From NCBI GenBank assembly GCA_964585575.1, contig CAZPEM010000003.1, positions 1 through 59,538 on the forward strand: a stretch of DNA of 59,538 bases. Reading direction: 5' to 3'. This document shows, piece by piece, positions 8,590 to 16,699 of this stretch (its first letter is position 1; the number at the start of each line of letters is the position of its first letter). The notes beneath the pieces are model-generated. The model was not told where the DNA came from and made no database searches. It saw nothing but the letters and a program-made list of their open reading frames with translations. The stretch is from UBA4655 sp964585575. GTDB lineage: Bacteria > Planctomycetota > Planctomycetia > Pirellulales > UBA1268. The position numbers and the translations under genes are program-made.

Positions 8590-9255
8590 TCAGGATTGCC
8601 TGGGCTCGCGGGCTCGGACTTCCAGCAGCACGCTCTCGTTGTCGCTCCCGCGGATCGGCCAGCCGGCGACGCGGCGGGCCGTGACCTTCTTGAGGAAACC
8701 CCGGTGGCGGGCCTCCCCCTTCTCCTCCTCCCACTTCGGCCCCTTCACGAGCAGGAGCCTCCCGTAGCGGTCGGAGAGCGGCTCGAACCAGCCGAGCAGT
8801 TTCGGCAGCCCCGCCACGGCCCGGACGACGAGCGTGTCGAAGCGATCCGTCCGGCCGTCGGCGACGATCGACTGCGCCGCAGCCTCGTGGACCGGCAGAT
8901 CGAGCCCGACCGCCTCCAGGATCGCACGCAGGGCCTTCGCCCGCTTCGAGACGCTCTCCGACAGCTCCATCCGCAGATCGGGCCTCAGGATCGCAAGCAG
9001 GACGCCCGGTACGCCTCCGCCCGTTCCCACGTCGAGAACGTGCTCGCCCCGGGCGAGGTGCGGGCAGATCGCCGCCGCGTCGGCGACGTCGCGGGAGACG
9101 AACCGCTCGACGTCGGTGTGTCGCGTCAGGTTGAGCCGCTCGTTCCATTCCCAGAGGCTCGCCGCATAGGCGGCGAGCCCCGGGATGGATTCGGGCGGCA
9201 CGGCGACGCCGAGCCGTGCGCACTCTGCCGTGATCGCCGACTCGAGTTCGTTCAC
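8590..9255 (-). CDS. rsmG: 16S rRNA (guanine527-N7)-methyltransferase RsmG
   Basis: A 221-residue class I SAM methyltransferase of the GidB/RsmG type, which methylates G527 of 16S rRNA. The SAM-binding loop HVLDVGTGGGVPGVLLAI lies near residues 71-88, preceded by the RsmG marker WNERLNLTRHTD and followed by SVSKRAKALRAI and RAVAGLPKLL. The start is GTG at 9255, with a GGAG about 13 nt upstream. Length is normal. It sits alone between two other minus-strand genes. Confidence 0.94.
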   Translation of the reverse strand: MNELESAITAECARLGVAVPPESIPGLAAYAASLWEWNERLNLTRHTDVERFVSRDVADAAAICPHLARGEHVLDVGTGGGVPGVLLAILRPDLRMELSESVSKRAKALRAILEAVGLDLPVHEAAAQSIVADGRTDRFDTLVVRAVAGLPKLLGWFEPLSDRYGRLLLVKGPKWEEEKGEARHRGFLKKVTARRVAGWPIRGSDNESVLLEVRAREPRQS

Positions 9256-9289
9256 GCGTGCAGCGTCACTCCGGAAGAATCGGTCGCGA

Positions 9290-11464
9290 TCACTTGATGA
9301 ACAGCATCTCGCGATAGGTCGGCAGCGGCCAGAGATCGTCGGGCAGGATGCACTCGATCTGGTCGGCCGTCTCCCGCAGGGCGACCATCGCCGGGATCAC
9401 GTCGTCGTGGAAGTGCTTCACCTCCGCACGCAGGTCGCTCGCACCGTGGTGCGAAAGGGCCTTCTCGATCGCCTCGATCCGACCCTCGAACTCGCCGACG
9501 AGCTTCGTGAGCTTGTCGAGCGTGCCGATGTGGGGGGTCATGCCGAGGCTCTTGAGCTTGCTCGCCGTGTTGACCAGTTCGCCCTGATAGCGGTAGCCGG
9601 CCGGCAGGATCATGGTCTTGGCGATCTGCAGGGCGGCCTGGGCCTCCGTGTTGATGTCCTTGCAGTACCGCTCCATGTAGATGTCGTAGCGGCTCCGCAT
9701 CTCCCGCTCGGAGAGCACGCCGTACTTCTCGAACATGGCGATGTTCTTCGGCGACACGAGCACGTCGAGGGCCTCGGGGGTCGCCTTGAGGTTCGGCAGC
9801 CCACGCTTCTTGGCCTCGTCGTGCCACTCCTGCGAGTAGCCGTTGCCGTTGAAGATCACCGCCTTGTGCTCGCTGATGATCTTCTGGAGCAGCTTCTCGA
9901 CGGCGCCGGCGAGCTTGGAGGCATCGCCGCCGGTCGCCTTTTCCAGCTCGGCGGCGATGTAGTCGAGGCTCTCCGCCATGATCGTGTTGAGCGCCACGAG
10001 CGGGCCGGCGATCGACTGGCTCGACCCGACGGCGCGGAACTCGAACTTGTTGCCCGTGAAGGCGAAGGGGCTCGTGCGATTGCGGTCGCCGGCATGCTTC
10101 GGCAGCGTGGGCAGCGTGTCGACGCCGACGGCGAGCGTGCCGGTCGACTTCGAACTCGTCGCCTTCCCCTTCTCGATCTGCTCGAACACGTCGGCGAGCT
10201 GCTCGCCGAGGAAGATCGAGATGATCGCCGGGGGGGCCTCGTTGGCCCCGAGCCGGTGGTCGTTGCCGCTGGCCGCCACGACCGCCCGGAGGATGTCGCC
10301 GTGGAGGTGCACCGCACGGATCACCGCCGCGCAGAAGACGAGGAACTGCATGTTCGCATGCGGCGTCTCGCCCGGCTCGAGCAGGTTGCCGAGCTTGCAG
10401 CCGAGCGACCAGTTGACGTGCTTGCCGGAGCCGTTGATGCCGGCGAACGGCTTCTCGTGGAGCAGGCAGGCCATGCCGTACTTCTGCGCGACGCGGGTGA
10501 GCGTCTGCATGATCGACTGCTGGTGGTCGGTGGCGATGTTGGCGTTTTCGTAGACCGGGGCGATCTCGTACTGGCTCGGGGCCACCTCGTTGTGCCGAGT
10601 CTTCACCGGCACGCCGAGCTTGTAGAGCTCACGCTCCGTCTCGAGCATGCAGGCGAGCACCCGCTCAGGGATCGCGCCGAAGTACTGGTCCTCGAACTCC
10701 TGGCCCTTCGGGGGCTTCGCGCCGAAGAGCGTGCGGCCGGCGATCACGAGGTCGGGCCGGGCGAAGAAGAAGTTGCGGTCGATCAGGAAGTATTCCTGCT
10801 CGGGGCCGGCCGACGCCGTCACGGGGCCCACGTCCTTGTGACCGAAGAGGGCGAGCACGCGTCGGGCCTGCTTGTCCACGGCCTGCATCGAGCGGAGCAG
10901 CGGCGTCTTCTTGTCGAGCGCCTCGCCCGTCCAGGAGCAGAAGGCCGTCGGGATGCAGAGCGTCGTGCCGTTGGGGTTGTCGAGGATGTAGGCCGGGCTC
11001 GTCGGATCCCACGCGGTGTAGCCGCGGGCCTCGAACGTGGCGCGGAGGCCGCCGGACGGGAAGCTCGAGGCATCGGGCTCGCCCTGGATCAGCTCCTTGC
11101 CGGAGAACTCGGCGATCGCCTGCCCGTCGCCCGACGGGCTGAGGAAGCTGTCGTGCTTCTCGGCGGTGATGCCCGTCAGGGGATAGAACACGTGGGCGTA
11201 GTGGGTCGCACCCTTCTCGATCGCCCAGTCCTTCATCGCGAGCGCCACGGCATCAGCGATCGTGGGGTCGAGCGGCTTGCCATGCTTGATCGTCGCCTGC
11301 AGCGCCTTGTAGACGCTCTTCGGCAGCCGGTCCTTCATCACCGACTCGCCGAACACGTTCGAGCCAAAGATCTCGCTCGTCGGCGTCTCACGGAAATTCC
11401 AGGAATGGCCGTTGGACTTGTAGGAGTTTATGGCCGAGATGGCGTTGGCGCGGGCACTGGTCAT
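9290..11464 (-). CDS. glnN: type III glutamine synthetase (GlnN)
   Basis: A 724-residue GSIII, the large dodecameric glutamine synthetase found in Bacteroidetes, cyanobacteria and planctomycetes, which condenses ammonia and glutamate with ATP. Typical blocks are ITAEKHDSFLSP, AGPEQEYFLID, YEIAPVYENANIATDHQQ and INGSGKHVNWSLG. The reading frame extends to 11557. I chose ATG 11464 because AGAAGGA stands about 10 nt upstream, the protein then starts MTSARANAI, and the length fits the family. No other nitrogen-assimilation gene adjoins it. Confidence 0.95.
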   Translation of the reverse strand: MTSARANAISAINSYKSNGHSWNFRETPTSEIFGSNVFGESVMKDRLPKSVYKALQATIKHGKPLDPTIADAVALAMKDWAIEKGATHYAHVFYPLTGITAEKHDSFLSPSGDGQAIAEFSGKELIQGEPDASSFPSGGLRATFEARGYTAWDPTSPAYILDNPNGTTLCIPTAFCSWTGEALDKKTPLLRSMQAVDKQARRVLALFGHKDVGPVTASAGPEQEYFLIDRNFFFARPDLVIAGRTLFGAKPPKGQEFEDQYFGAIPERVLACMLETERELYKLGVPVKTRHNEVAPSQYEIAPVYENANIATDHQQSIMQTLTRVAQKYGMACLLHEKPFAGINGSGKHVNWSLGCKLGNLLEPGETPHANMQFLVFCAAVIRAVHLHGDILRAVVAASGNDHRLGANEAPPAIISIFLGEQLADVFEQIEKGKATSSKSTGTLAVGVDTLPTLPKHAGDRNRTSPFAFTGNKFEFRAVGSSQSIAGPLVALNTIMAESLDYIAAELEKATGGDASKLAGAVEKLLQKIISEHKAVIFNGNGYSQEWHDEAKKRGLPNLKATPEALDVLVSPKNIAMFEKYGVLSEREMRSRYDIYMERYCKDINTEAQAALQIAKTMILPAGYRYQGELVNTASKLKSLGMTPHIGTLDKLTKLVGEFEGRIEAIEKALSHHGASDLRAEVKHFHDDVIPAMVALRETADQIECILPDDLWPLPTYREMLFIK

Positions 11465-11791
11465 GGCAAGGTCCTTCTTCGTGGTAAGCGGATTCGAGGA
11501 TCGTGGAAGACGCGGGGCTGGAGGGGGTCGTGAAACGCGGCCGAAACGGTCCGCCAAAACCGTTTCGAACTCCCGCCGCCAGAAGAAGATTCAGCAGGAA
11601 ACGAAACTCGCGTGATCACGAGATCGCAGACTAGCGGTGGGACGGGGGCACTTCAAGTACCCCGGCATGATGCGGGCGGGACAGCGGCCCAGGGGGTCGA
11701 CCCTGGTCAACTCTGTCGGGTTCGGGGCTGCTCATGCCCATCGCCGGATGCTTTCTGAAAAGCGATTGGCGGACCCGCGGGGAAAACCCGC
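11465..11791. other. intergenic region with dispersed-repeat fragment
   Basis: No gene is supported. The segment upstream of glnN should hold its promoter. At about 11690-11760 there is a diverged copy of the repeat seen at 6030-6090 and 6340-6400 (shared words GTTCGGGGCTGC and CGCCGGATGCT) and a GGGTCGACCC palindrome at 11696-11705. Confidence 0.4.
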
Positions 11792-13753
11792 TCAGCGGCT
11801 GGCGGTGCCGCGGGCCGGCTTGGCGGCTGGCCGTTGGATCGTGCGGCGGGCGATCTGGACGCCCGTGTCGAGGCAGGTGTCGGCGCCGCGGAGATCCGCG
11901 GCCGCGACGTTGGCGTCTACCCGCATCGTGGTCTGCACCTGCACGTCGGGCTCCACGCCGACCCGGCTGTAGGGATGGCCGTTGGGCGAGTAGAACTTCG
12001 CCGTGGTCAGCCGCATGCCCACGCCGGCGATCTCGAGCGGGAAAATCCCCTGCACGGAGCCCTTGCCGTAGCTCCGCTGGCCGACGATCGTGCCGCGGCG
12101 GTGATCGCGGATGGCGCCGGCGAAGATTTCGCTGGCGCTTGCCGACTCGCCGTCGATGAGCACCACCAGCGGGATCCGCCAGGTTCCTGGCCGGCCGGCG
12201 GTGTAGTTGAAGTCCTCCTCGGGGCTGCGGCCCCGGGTGGCGACGACCAGGCCCCGCTCGAGGAAGAGGTCTGCGGCATCGACGCCCGCCGAGAGCAGGC
12301 CGCCAGGGTTGCCCCGCAGGTCGACGATGAGCGAACGCATGCCGGCCGCGTCGAGCCTCCGCATCGCCCGGTCGAGTTCGGTGGCGGTCGTCTTCTGGAA
12401 CGACGTGATCTTCAGATAGCCGACCCCGGCGGCCTGGTCCACGATCCGCGGGTCTTCGACGCTCGGCACCTCGACATGCTCCCGACGCACGGTGATGGCC
12501 CTCGCCGGAGCCGCGCCACGCAGCACCGCCAGCGTGACCAGCGAACCCTCGGGCCCCTGCAGCAACTGCGCCGCCGCGTCGACTCCCATGCCGGCGAGCG
12601 GACGCCCCGCGATTCCGACAAGGTGATCGCCCGGACGCACGCCCGACCGCTGGGCGGGGCTGCCGGGAATGACGTGAACGACGAGCAGGCCGTCGTCGGC
12701 CTCCTTCAGCTCGACGCCGAGGCCGACGAAGTTGCCATCGATCTGGGAATAGAGGTCGTCGAGCTGGCCGCTCGTCAGAAACGCGGAGTATTCGTCGAGG
12801 CCTCCCATGGCCGCCGCCGCGAGCTCCACGAGCGTGGAGGCGGGAGGAATGCCGAGGTTCACCTGGGCCAGGTGCGCCAGCCACGCCGCAAACCGCTCGG
12901 CGTCCTGGCGGCTTGCGACCCGGACCTGCGCCGCCATGTCGGCCACCTGGGTGCGGTAGGCGGACCGCTCGGCGTCGTTCACCGCCCTCGGCAGCGACGC
13001 CAGGAACGCCGGGTCGTCGATCGCCACGTCGAGCGCGAGCCGGCCTCGGTTGGAAAGCCTGGCAAAGTCGGGCTCATCGACATAATGCGACGCGATGCGG
13101 GCCAGCAGGTCGGCGTGGAGCCGGCGGGCGTCCTGCTCGGAGAGCCGGCCGAGCCGCGAGCGGAAGCTCGTCTCCGCATAGCGGCGGGCGATGTCGCAGT
13201 GGATCCTCGCGACGTCGTAACGGTGGGCCAGGTGCGGCGCGAGCGAACCGGTGCGGGCCGCTGGTTCGCAGAGGCGGATGATGTCGCTCCACCGCCGCTG
13301 GTTCTCCATCTCGCCGGTCCGCGCGGCCAGCTCGTCGATCGCTCCGGCCGAAAGGTGCGGTGCGGCCGCCGGGGGGAGTGGTGCCGGAAGTGCCGCCGGA
13401 AGTGCAGGTGGTGCCGCGGGAGCGACCGCCCGGGGCGCTGCACCGGAGGTGGGAGCCCAGCGGAGAGAGCCATCCTGGGCCGAGGCAGACTGCCCGAGAA
13501 TTCCCGGCAGCAGAAGGATCGCGAGGACCCGCAGCAATCGCGAACAAGCCGGCAGAAGCCGGTCAGGGCCGGCTGGCCGCGAGTCGGACGGGGTTTTTGC
13601 AACCGGGACGGCGGGCACAGGAGCGGTCCATTCGCTGTCAGCCGCATCCGCTTGCGGCAAAGGCGGCCTGTCCTTCGACCGCCAGCGATTATGGAACACG
13701 TTTTGATGACGGTCAAAAAACGGCGGAGCGGATCGTGGTATCCTCACGGACAC
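11792..13753 (-). CDS. S41 family carboxy-terminal processing protease with PDZ domain
   Basis: A secreted or periplasmic serine protease of up to 653 residues. A hydrophobic segment LLRVLAILLLPGILG, then SASAQ, looks like a signal peptide, but about 70 residues precede it from ATG 13753, so the real start may be downstream at a non-ATG codon. A PDZ domain (VGLGVELKEADDGLLVVHVI to GDHLVGIAGRPL) lies near residues 330-400. The S41 core carries the catalytic Ser in DGESASASEIFAGA and the Lys in GQRSYGKGSVQG, as in CtpA/Prc. A long N-terminal helical region precedes the PDZ. It diverges from the ECF sigma gene with only 5 bp between the annotated starts. Confidence 0.88.
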   Translation of the reverse strand: MSVRIPRSAPPFFDRHQNVFHNRWRSKDRPPLPQADAADSEWTAPVPAVPVAKTPSDSRPAGPDRLLPACSRLLRVLAILLLPGILGQSASAQDGSLRWAPTSGAAPRAVAPAAPPALPAALPAPLPPAAAPHLSAGAIDELAARTGEMENQRRWSDIIRLCEPAARTGSLAPHLAHRYDVARIHCDIARRYAETSFRSRLGRLSEQDARRLHADLLARIASHYVDEPDFARLSNRGRLALDVAIDDPAFLASLPRAVNDAERSAYRTQVADMAAQVRVASRQDAERFAAWLAHLAQVNLGIPPASTLVELAAAAMGGLDEYSAFLTSGQLDDLYSQIDGNFVGLGVELKEADDGLLVVHVIPGSPAQRSGVRPGDHLVGIAGRPLAGMGVDAAAQLLQGPEGSLVTLAVLRGAAPARAITVRREHVEVPSVEDPRIVDQAAGVGYLKITSFQKTTATELDRAMRRLDAAGMRSLIVDLRGNPGGLLSAGVDAADLFLERGLVVATRGRSPEEDFNYTAGRPGTWRIPLVVLIDGESASASEIFAGAIRDHRRGTIVGQRSYGKGSVQGIFPLEIAGVGMRLTTAKFYSPNGHPYSRVGVEPDVQVQTTMRVDANVAAADLRGADTCLDTGVQIARRTIQRPAAKPARGTASR

Positions 13754-13758
13754 GCGTC

Positions 13759-14427
13759 ATGACCGCCCCGCACGATGCCGTCGCGTCCAACGGGCCGCCC
13801 CCCGGCGGCGATGGCGACCCGCAGCCCACGCTCGAGTTGCTGGACATGGTCCGGGGCGGCGACTCCGACGCCGTCGAGCGGCTGCTGGCAAGGCACCGCT
13901 CGACACTCCGCCGGATGATCGACCTACGGATGGACCGGGGTGTGCGGCACCGGGTCGATGCCAGCGACATCGTCCAGGACGTCCTGCTCGAGGCGAACCG
14001 CAGGCTCTCGGACTACCTCGCCAACCCGTCGATGCCGTTCCGGCTCTGGCTGCGGCACATGGCCCGCGACCGTCTCATCGACGCCCACCGGCGGCATCGC
14101 GTCGCCTCCAACCGGAGCGTCGATCGCGAGGTCCCGATCCAGGCCGCCGACGGCGACGACCGGTCCGAGGCGGACATGGTCAACCGCTTCACCGACCGCG
14201 AGTTGACGCCCGCGGCTGCCGCCACCTGGCACGAGCTCCAGGTTCGCTTTGCCGCAGCCGTCGAGAAGCTCGACGAGGCCGACCGGCAGATCGTCCTCCT
14301 GCGGCACTTCGAGCACCTCTCCACGGCGGAGGCCGCCGACGTACTCGGCCTCTCGAAGCCCGCCGCCGGCATGCGATACCTCCGCGCCATGCGGCGACTG
14401 CGAGCGCTCCTCGACGGCGTCGAGTGA
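13759..14427 (+). CDS. ECF-type RNA polymerase sigma factor
   Basis: A 222-residue sigma-70 family factor with two conserved parts. Region 2 (about residues 28-115) contains DASDIVQDVLLEA and FRLWLRHMARDRLIDAHRRH. Region 4 (about 155-218) contains LDEADRQIVLLRHFEHLSTA and a helix-turn-helix ending SKPAAGMRYLRAMRRL. It resembles the expanded planctomycete ECF factors. No anti-sigma factor gene is adjacent. The ATG lies 14 nt after TATCCT (13739-13744), suggesting a very short leader. The target regulon is unknown; the divergent S41 protease is a plausible neighbour in function. Confidence 0.92.
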   Translation: MTAPHDAVASNGPPPGGDGDPQPTLELLDMVRGGDSDAVERLLARHRSTLRRMIDLRMDRGVRHRVDASDIVQDVLLEANRRLSDYLANPSMPFRLWLRHMARDRLIDAHRRHRVASNRSVDREVPIQAADGDDRSEADMVNRFTDRELTPAAAATWHELQVRFAAAVEKLDEADRQIVLLRHFEHLSTAEAADVLGLSKPAAGMRYLRAMRRLRALLDGVE

Positions 14428-14480
14428 GTGCCAAAGGAAGGTCTGAGGCAGTGGCGGTCGGGGGCGGAGGGGCGCGTGGG

Positions 14481-14502
14481 AGCCGGCTAGGAACTGCCGG
14501 CT
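14481..14502 (+). terminator. hairpin downstream of the sigma factor gene
   Basis: AGCCGGC (14481-14487) and GCCGGCT (14496-14502) are perfect inverted arms with an 8-nt loop. No U-run follows, so it may be a weak or Rho-assisted terminator. Confidence 0.4.
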
Positions 14503-14611
14503 GTGAACTGACCCTCGTGGGCTGCTCGATCGCGTCCTCCCGACCTGGGCGCGGGAGTAGACTTTCGGCCGGCCGTCGACCCACATTCCCGCCTTCCGCC
14601 CTTCCGTCGCC

Positions 14612-15331
14612 ATGAGGCCCGCCAGGAAATACGCCCGCCTTTCGCTGCTCGTCATTGTCTTGCTCGGGTCTTATCTCCCGCGCGGCCTCCCTCACGCACT
14701 GGCCGACGAGTTGCGGGCGGACACGAACGCGATCGAGAGCCTGCCGCCGGAGCAGGCAACGAGGTTGGTGGCCGGGTTTCCGGGGGCGGAGTTCGAGGTT
14801 GAAATCAAGGGCTTCGGGAGGGTGACGGCGTCACGATGCCTGCCCTTGAACGGCTTGAAGTCGGTCGATGCCGAAACCGCGAAGGCACTGGCCGGCTATG
14901 GAAAAGGCCCGCTGTTGCTCGACGGCCTCACAACGCTCTCCGACGAGGTAGGCGGGTCGCTGTCGCGGCACAAAAACTGGCTGTTCCTCAACGGCCTGAC
15001 CACGCTCTCGGGCGAGGCGGCCAAGGTGCTCGCGAAGGTCGAAAAGTGGGACGGCCAACTCCCGAGCCTTACCAGCCTCGACTCCCCCGACGCCGTGGAG
15101 GTTGCCAAAGCCCTCGCTGCTCGCAAGGGCCCTCTCCTTCTGCCCAACCTCAAGAAACTCTCTCCCCAAACCCTGCTCGCTCTCATCGCCAAGCAAGACG
15201 TCGTAATTCCGCTGATCGAGACACTCGAACTCGTTCCCGAACCGGACGGTAGCGCCACCGACGACTTCCTGATCCCGGAAGATTTTCTGCAGCGGCAGCG
15301 GCAGCCGCGGCCAGTCCGAGCGGTCGACTGA
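14612..15331 (+). CDS. secreted protein with leucine-rich-like repeats
   Basis: A 239-residue protein with a signal peptide (ARLSLLVIVLLGSYL, cleavage probably after ALA near residue 33). The mature part has imperfect leucine-rich repeats: LPLNGLKSVDAETAKALAGY, then LLLDGLTTLSDEV and LFLNGLTTLSGEAAKVLA at about 22-24 residue spacing, ending in LLLPNLKKLSPQTLLALI. Such short LRR arrays are common in planctomycete exported proteins and usually bind proteins or glycans. No enzyme motif is seen. A TAGACT sits about 45 nt before the ATG and may be its -10 box. Confidence 0.65.
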   Translation: MRPARKYARLSLLVIVLLGSYLPRGLPHALADELRADTNAIESLPPEQATRLVAGFPGAEFEVEIKGFGRVTASRCLPLNGLKSVDAETAKALAGYGKGPLLLDGLTTLSDEVGGSLSRHKNWLFLNGLTTLSGEAAKVLAKVEKWDGQLPSLTSLDSPDAVEVAKALAARKGPLLLPNLKKLSPQTLLALIAKQDVVIPLIETLELVPEPDGSATDDFLIPEDFLQRQRQPRPVRAVD

Positions 15332-15436
15332 CCACGGCACCGTTCTTGCAGACCGTTTTGGTTTTGCCCTGAGCTCGACGCTTGTTCTCGACCTTTCGCT
15401 TCTAATTTCGGCGTTGCAGACGGCATCCCCACCCGC

Positions 15437-15738
15437 ATGGAGCGTTTGGAATTCGGTCCGCCCACCGAACCGACTCCGATCGACGAGTCAACGCTGTTGA
15501 AACAGGTCGGCACGGCATTCATCGCCGACATGCCTCAGGAACCGCAGGCCCTGCTCCGCTTTCGCGATCTACGAGCCCGCCGGCCTGTCGCGGATGGTGA
15601 CCTTGAAGTATCCCGACCGCGCGGTCTCGCTCATCGACGAACGCCGGCACATGGACGCTGCGGATCGATCGCGGCAAGGGCAACCCCCTCCCGTTGCGGC
15701 GACTTGATCCAGCGGTGGCAAAACGCTACCATCGGGGC
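15437..15738 (+). pseudogene. probable frameshifted gene remnant, function unknown
   Basis: Three consecutive blocks of protein-like sequence lie in three different frames. The first is MERLEFGPPTEPTPIDESTL and onward to about 15550. The second is IYEPAGLSRMVTLKYPD onward to about 15660. The third is LRIDRGKGNPLPLRRLDPA, ending just before the antitoxin ATG. Joined, they read like one protein of about 95 residues, which suggests a gene broken by two frameshifts. I do not recognise the family. The remaining part of 15332-15436 shows nothing. Confidence 0.35.
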
Positions 15739-16107
15739 ATGAGCCAGCCGGTCAAGCTCAGTGACGAATTGGTTCTCGAAGCTCGGACGGTCGGGGCCGT
15801 CACGAGGCGGTCGATCGCCGGCCAGGTGGAGTTCTGGGCTCGTCTTGGCAAGTCGATCGAGCCCGTCCTTCGTGGCGACCGGGCGGTTGCGTTGCAGCGA
15901 TCCGGATCAGCCCATTCCCTGGCCGAGAGCCTCGAGTCTGTCGATACGGACATCGGCCGCGAACGCGTCCACAGCTATCTGCAGTCTCGGCAGTTTCCGC
16001 ATTTCGAAGCCTGTCCGGCCGAGGCGGGGATGCTGATCAGGATCGACGCAGACGGCACCCGCACACGCGGGCGGTTCGTCAACCGTGTGTTTGTCGCGGC
16101 GCGGTGA
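15739..16107 (+). CDS. ParD-like antitoxin of a type II toxin-antitoxin system
   Basis: A 122-residue protein whose N-terminal part (VKLSDELVLEARTVGAVTRR, then SIAGQVEFWARLGKSIE) matches the ParD-like antitoxin family, a DNA-binding ribbon-helix-helix type. The C-terminal part is expected to wrap the toxin. Its stop overlaps the GTG of the zeta-like toxin gene (GTGA), the usual antitoxin-first layout. TACCAT (15727-15732) ends 6 nt before the ATG, suggesting a leaderless, probably autoregulated transcript. Confidence 0.8.
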   Translation: MSQPVKLSDELVLEARTVGAVTRRSIAGQVEFWARLGKSIEPVLRGDRAVALQRSGSAHSLAESLESVDTDIGRERVHSYLQSRQFPHFEACPAEAGMLIRIDADGTRTRGRFVNRVFVAAR

Positions 16108-16661
16108 AGGGACGCATGGACTGGCGATCTCTTCTCGATGCGAGGCCCGTCGTGGTGGTGCTCGCCGGATCGAACGGCGCGGGCAAGTCGACGTTTTTTC
16201 ATGCCCATCTTGCTGCCACGGGCCTGCGGTTCATCAATCCCGACGAGCTCGCCGCCGAGATGGGGCTGAGAGCCTACGAGGCTGCTGAGCTCGCCTCTTC
16301 CCTGCGGTCCGCTTTGGTCGAGCAGAAAGAGAGCTTCGTTTTCGAGACCGTACTCTCCGATCCTGTCGGCGAAGAGGTCTCCGAACTGGAGGAGGCCTGG
16401 CGTCGAGGAGTGCATGTCGTCGTGGTATTCATTCGCATCGATTCACCCGAGACGTCGAAACAGCGGGTTGCCATGCGGGTGATGCAGGGCGGGCACGACG
16501 TGCCGGATGACAAGCTCGAAGCCCGATTCAATCGCACGCTCGCCAATCTCGATCGGGCGATCAGCACGTTGCCGGTCGTGGTTGTCTTCGACAATACGGA
16601 CCTGGCACGCCCCTTCCGGCTCGAGGCCGTCTATCGGCAGGGCCGGCGCATCTGGCCGTGA
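16104..16661 (+). CDS. zeta-toxin-like P-loop kinase
   Basis: A 185-residue (GTG 16104) or 181-residue (ATG 16116) P-loop protein. Walker A is GSNGAGKST near residue 22. FINPDELAAEMG and SFVFETVLS follow as in zeta toxin/AAA kinases, where the aspartate phosphorylates UDP-sugar precursors of peptidoglycan. A lid with R residues (RVAMRVMQGGHDVPDDKLEA, then RF) is present. All expected residues are present, so it may be active. It is paired by overlap with a ParD-like antitoxin rather than the classical epsilon antitoxin. AAGGGA sits immediately before ATG 16116. Confidence 0.85.
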   Translation: MKGRMDWRSLLDARPVVVVLAGSNGAGKSTFFHAHLAATGLRFINPDELAAEMGLRAYEAAELASSLRSALVEQKESFVFETVLSDPVGEEVSELEEAWRRGVHVVVVFIRIDSPETSKQRVAMRVMQGGHDVPDDKLEARFNRTLANLDRAISTLPVVVVFDNTDLARPFRLEAVYRQGRRIWP

Positions 16662-16699
16662 CATCTCGGGCCGGAACATCTCGGGCCGTGACCCGATCT

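Noticed and set aside
9185..11533. 782-codon open frame on the plus strand
   Set aside because: It is the antisense of glutamine synthetase III, a side effect of high GC; composition is Arg/Leu/Val-rich without motifs.
11834..13762. 642-codon frame on the plus strand
   Set aside because: Antisense of the S41 protease, whose catalytic and PDZ motifs are clear.
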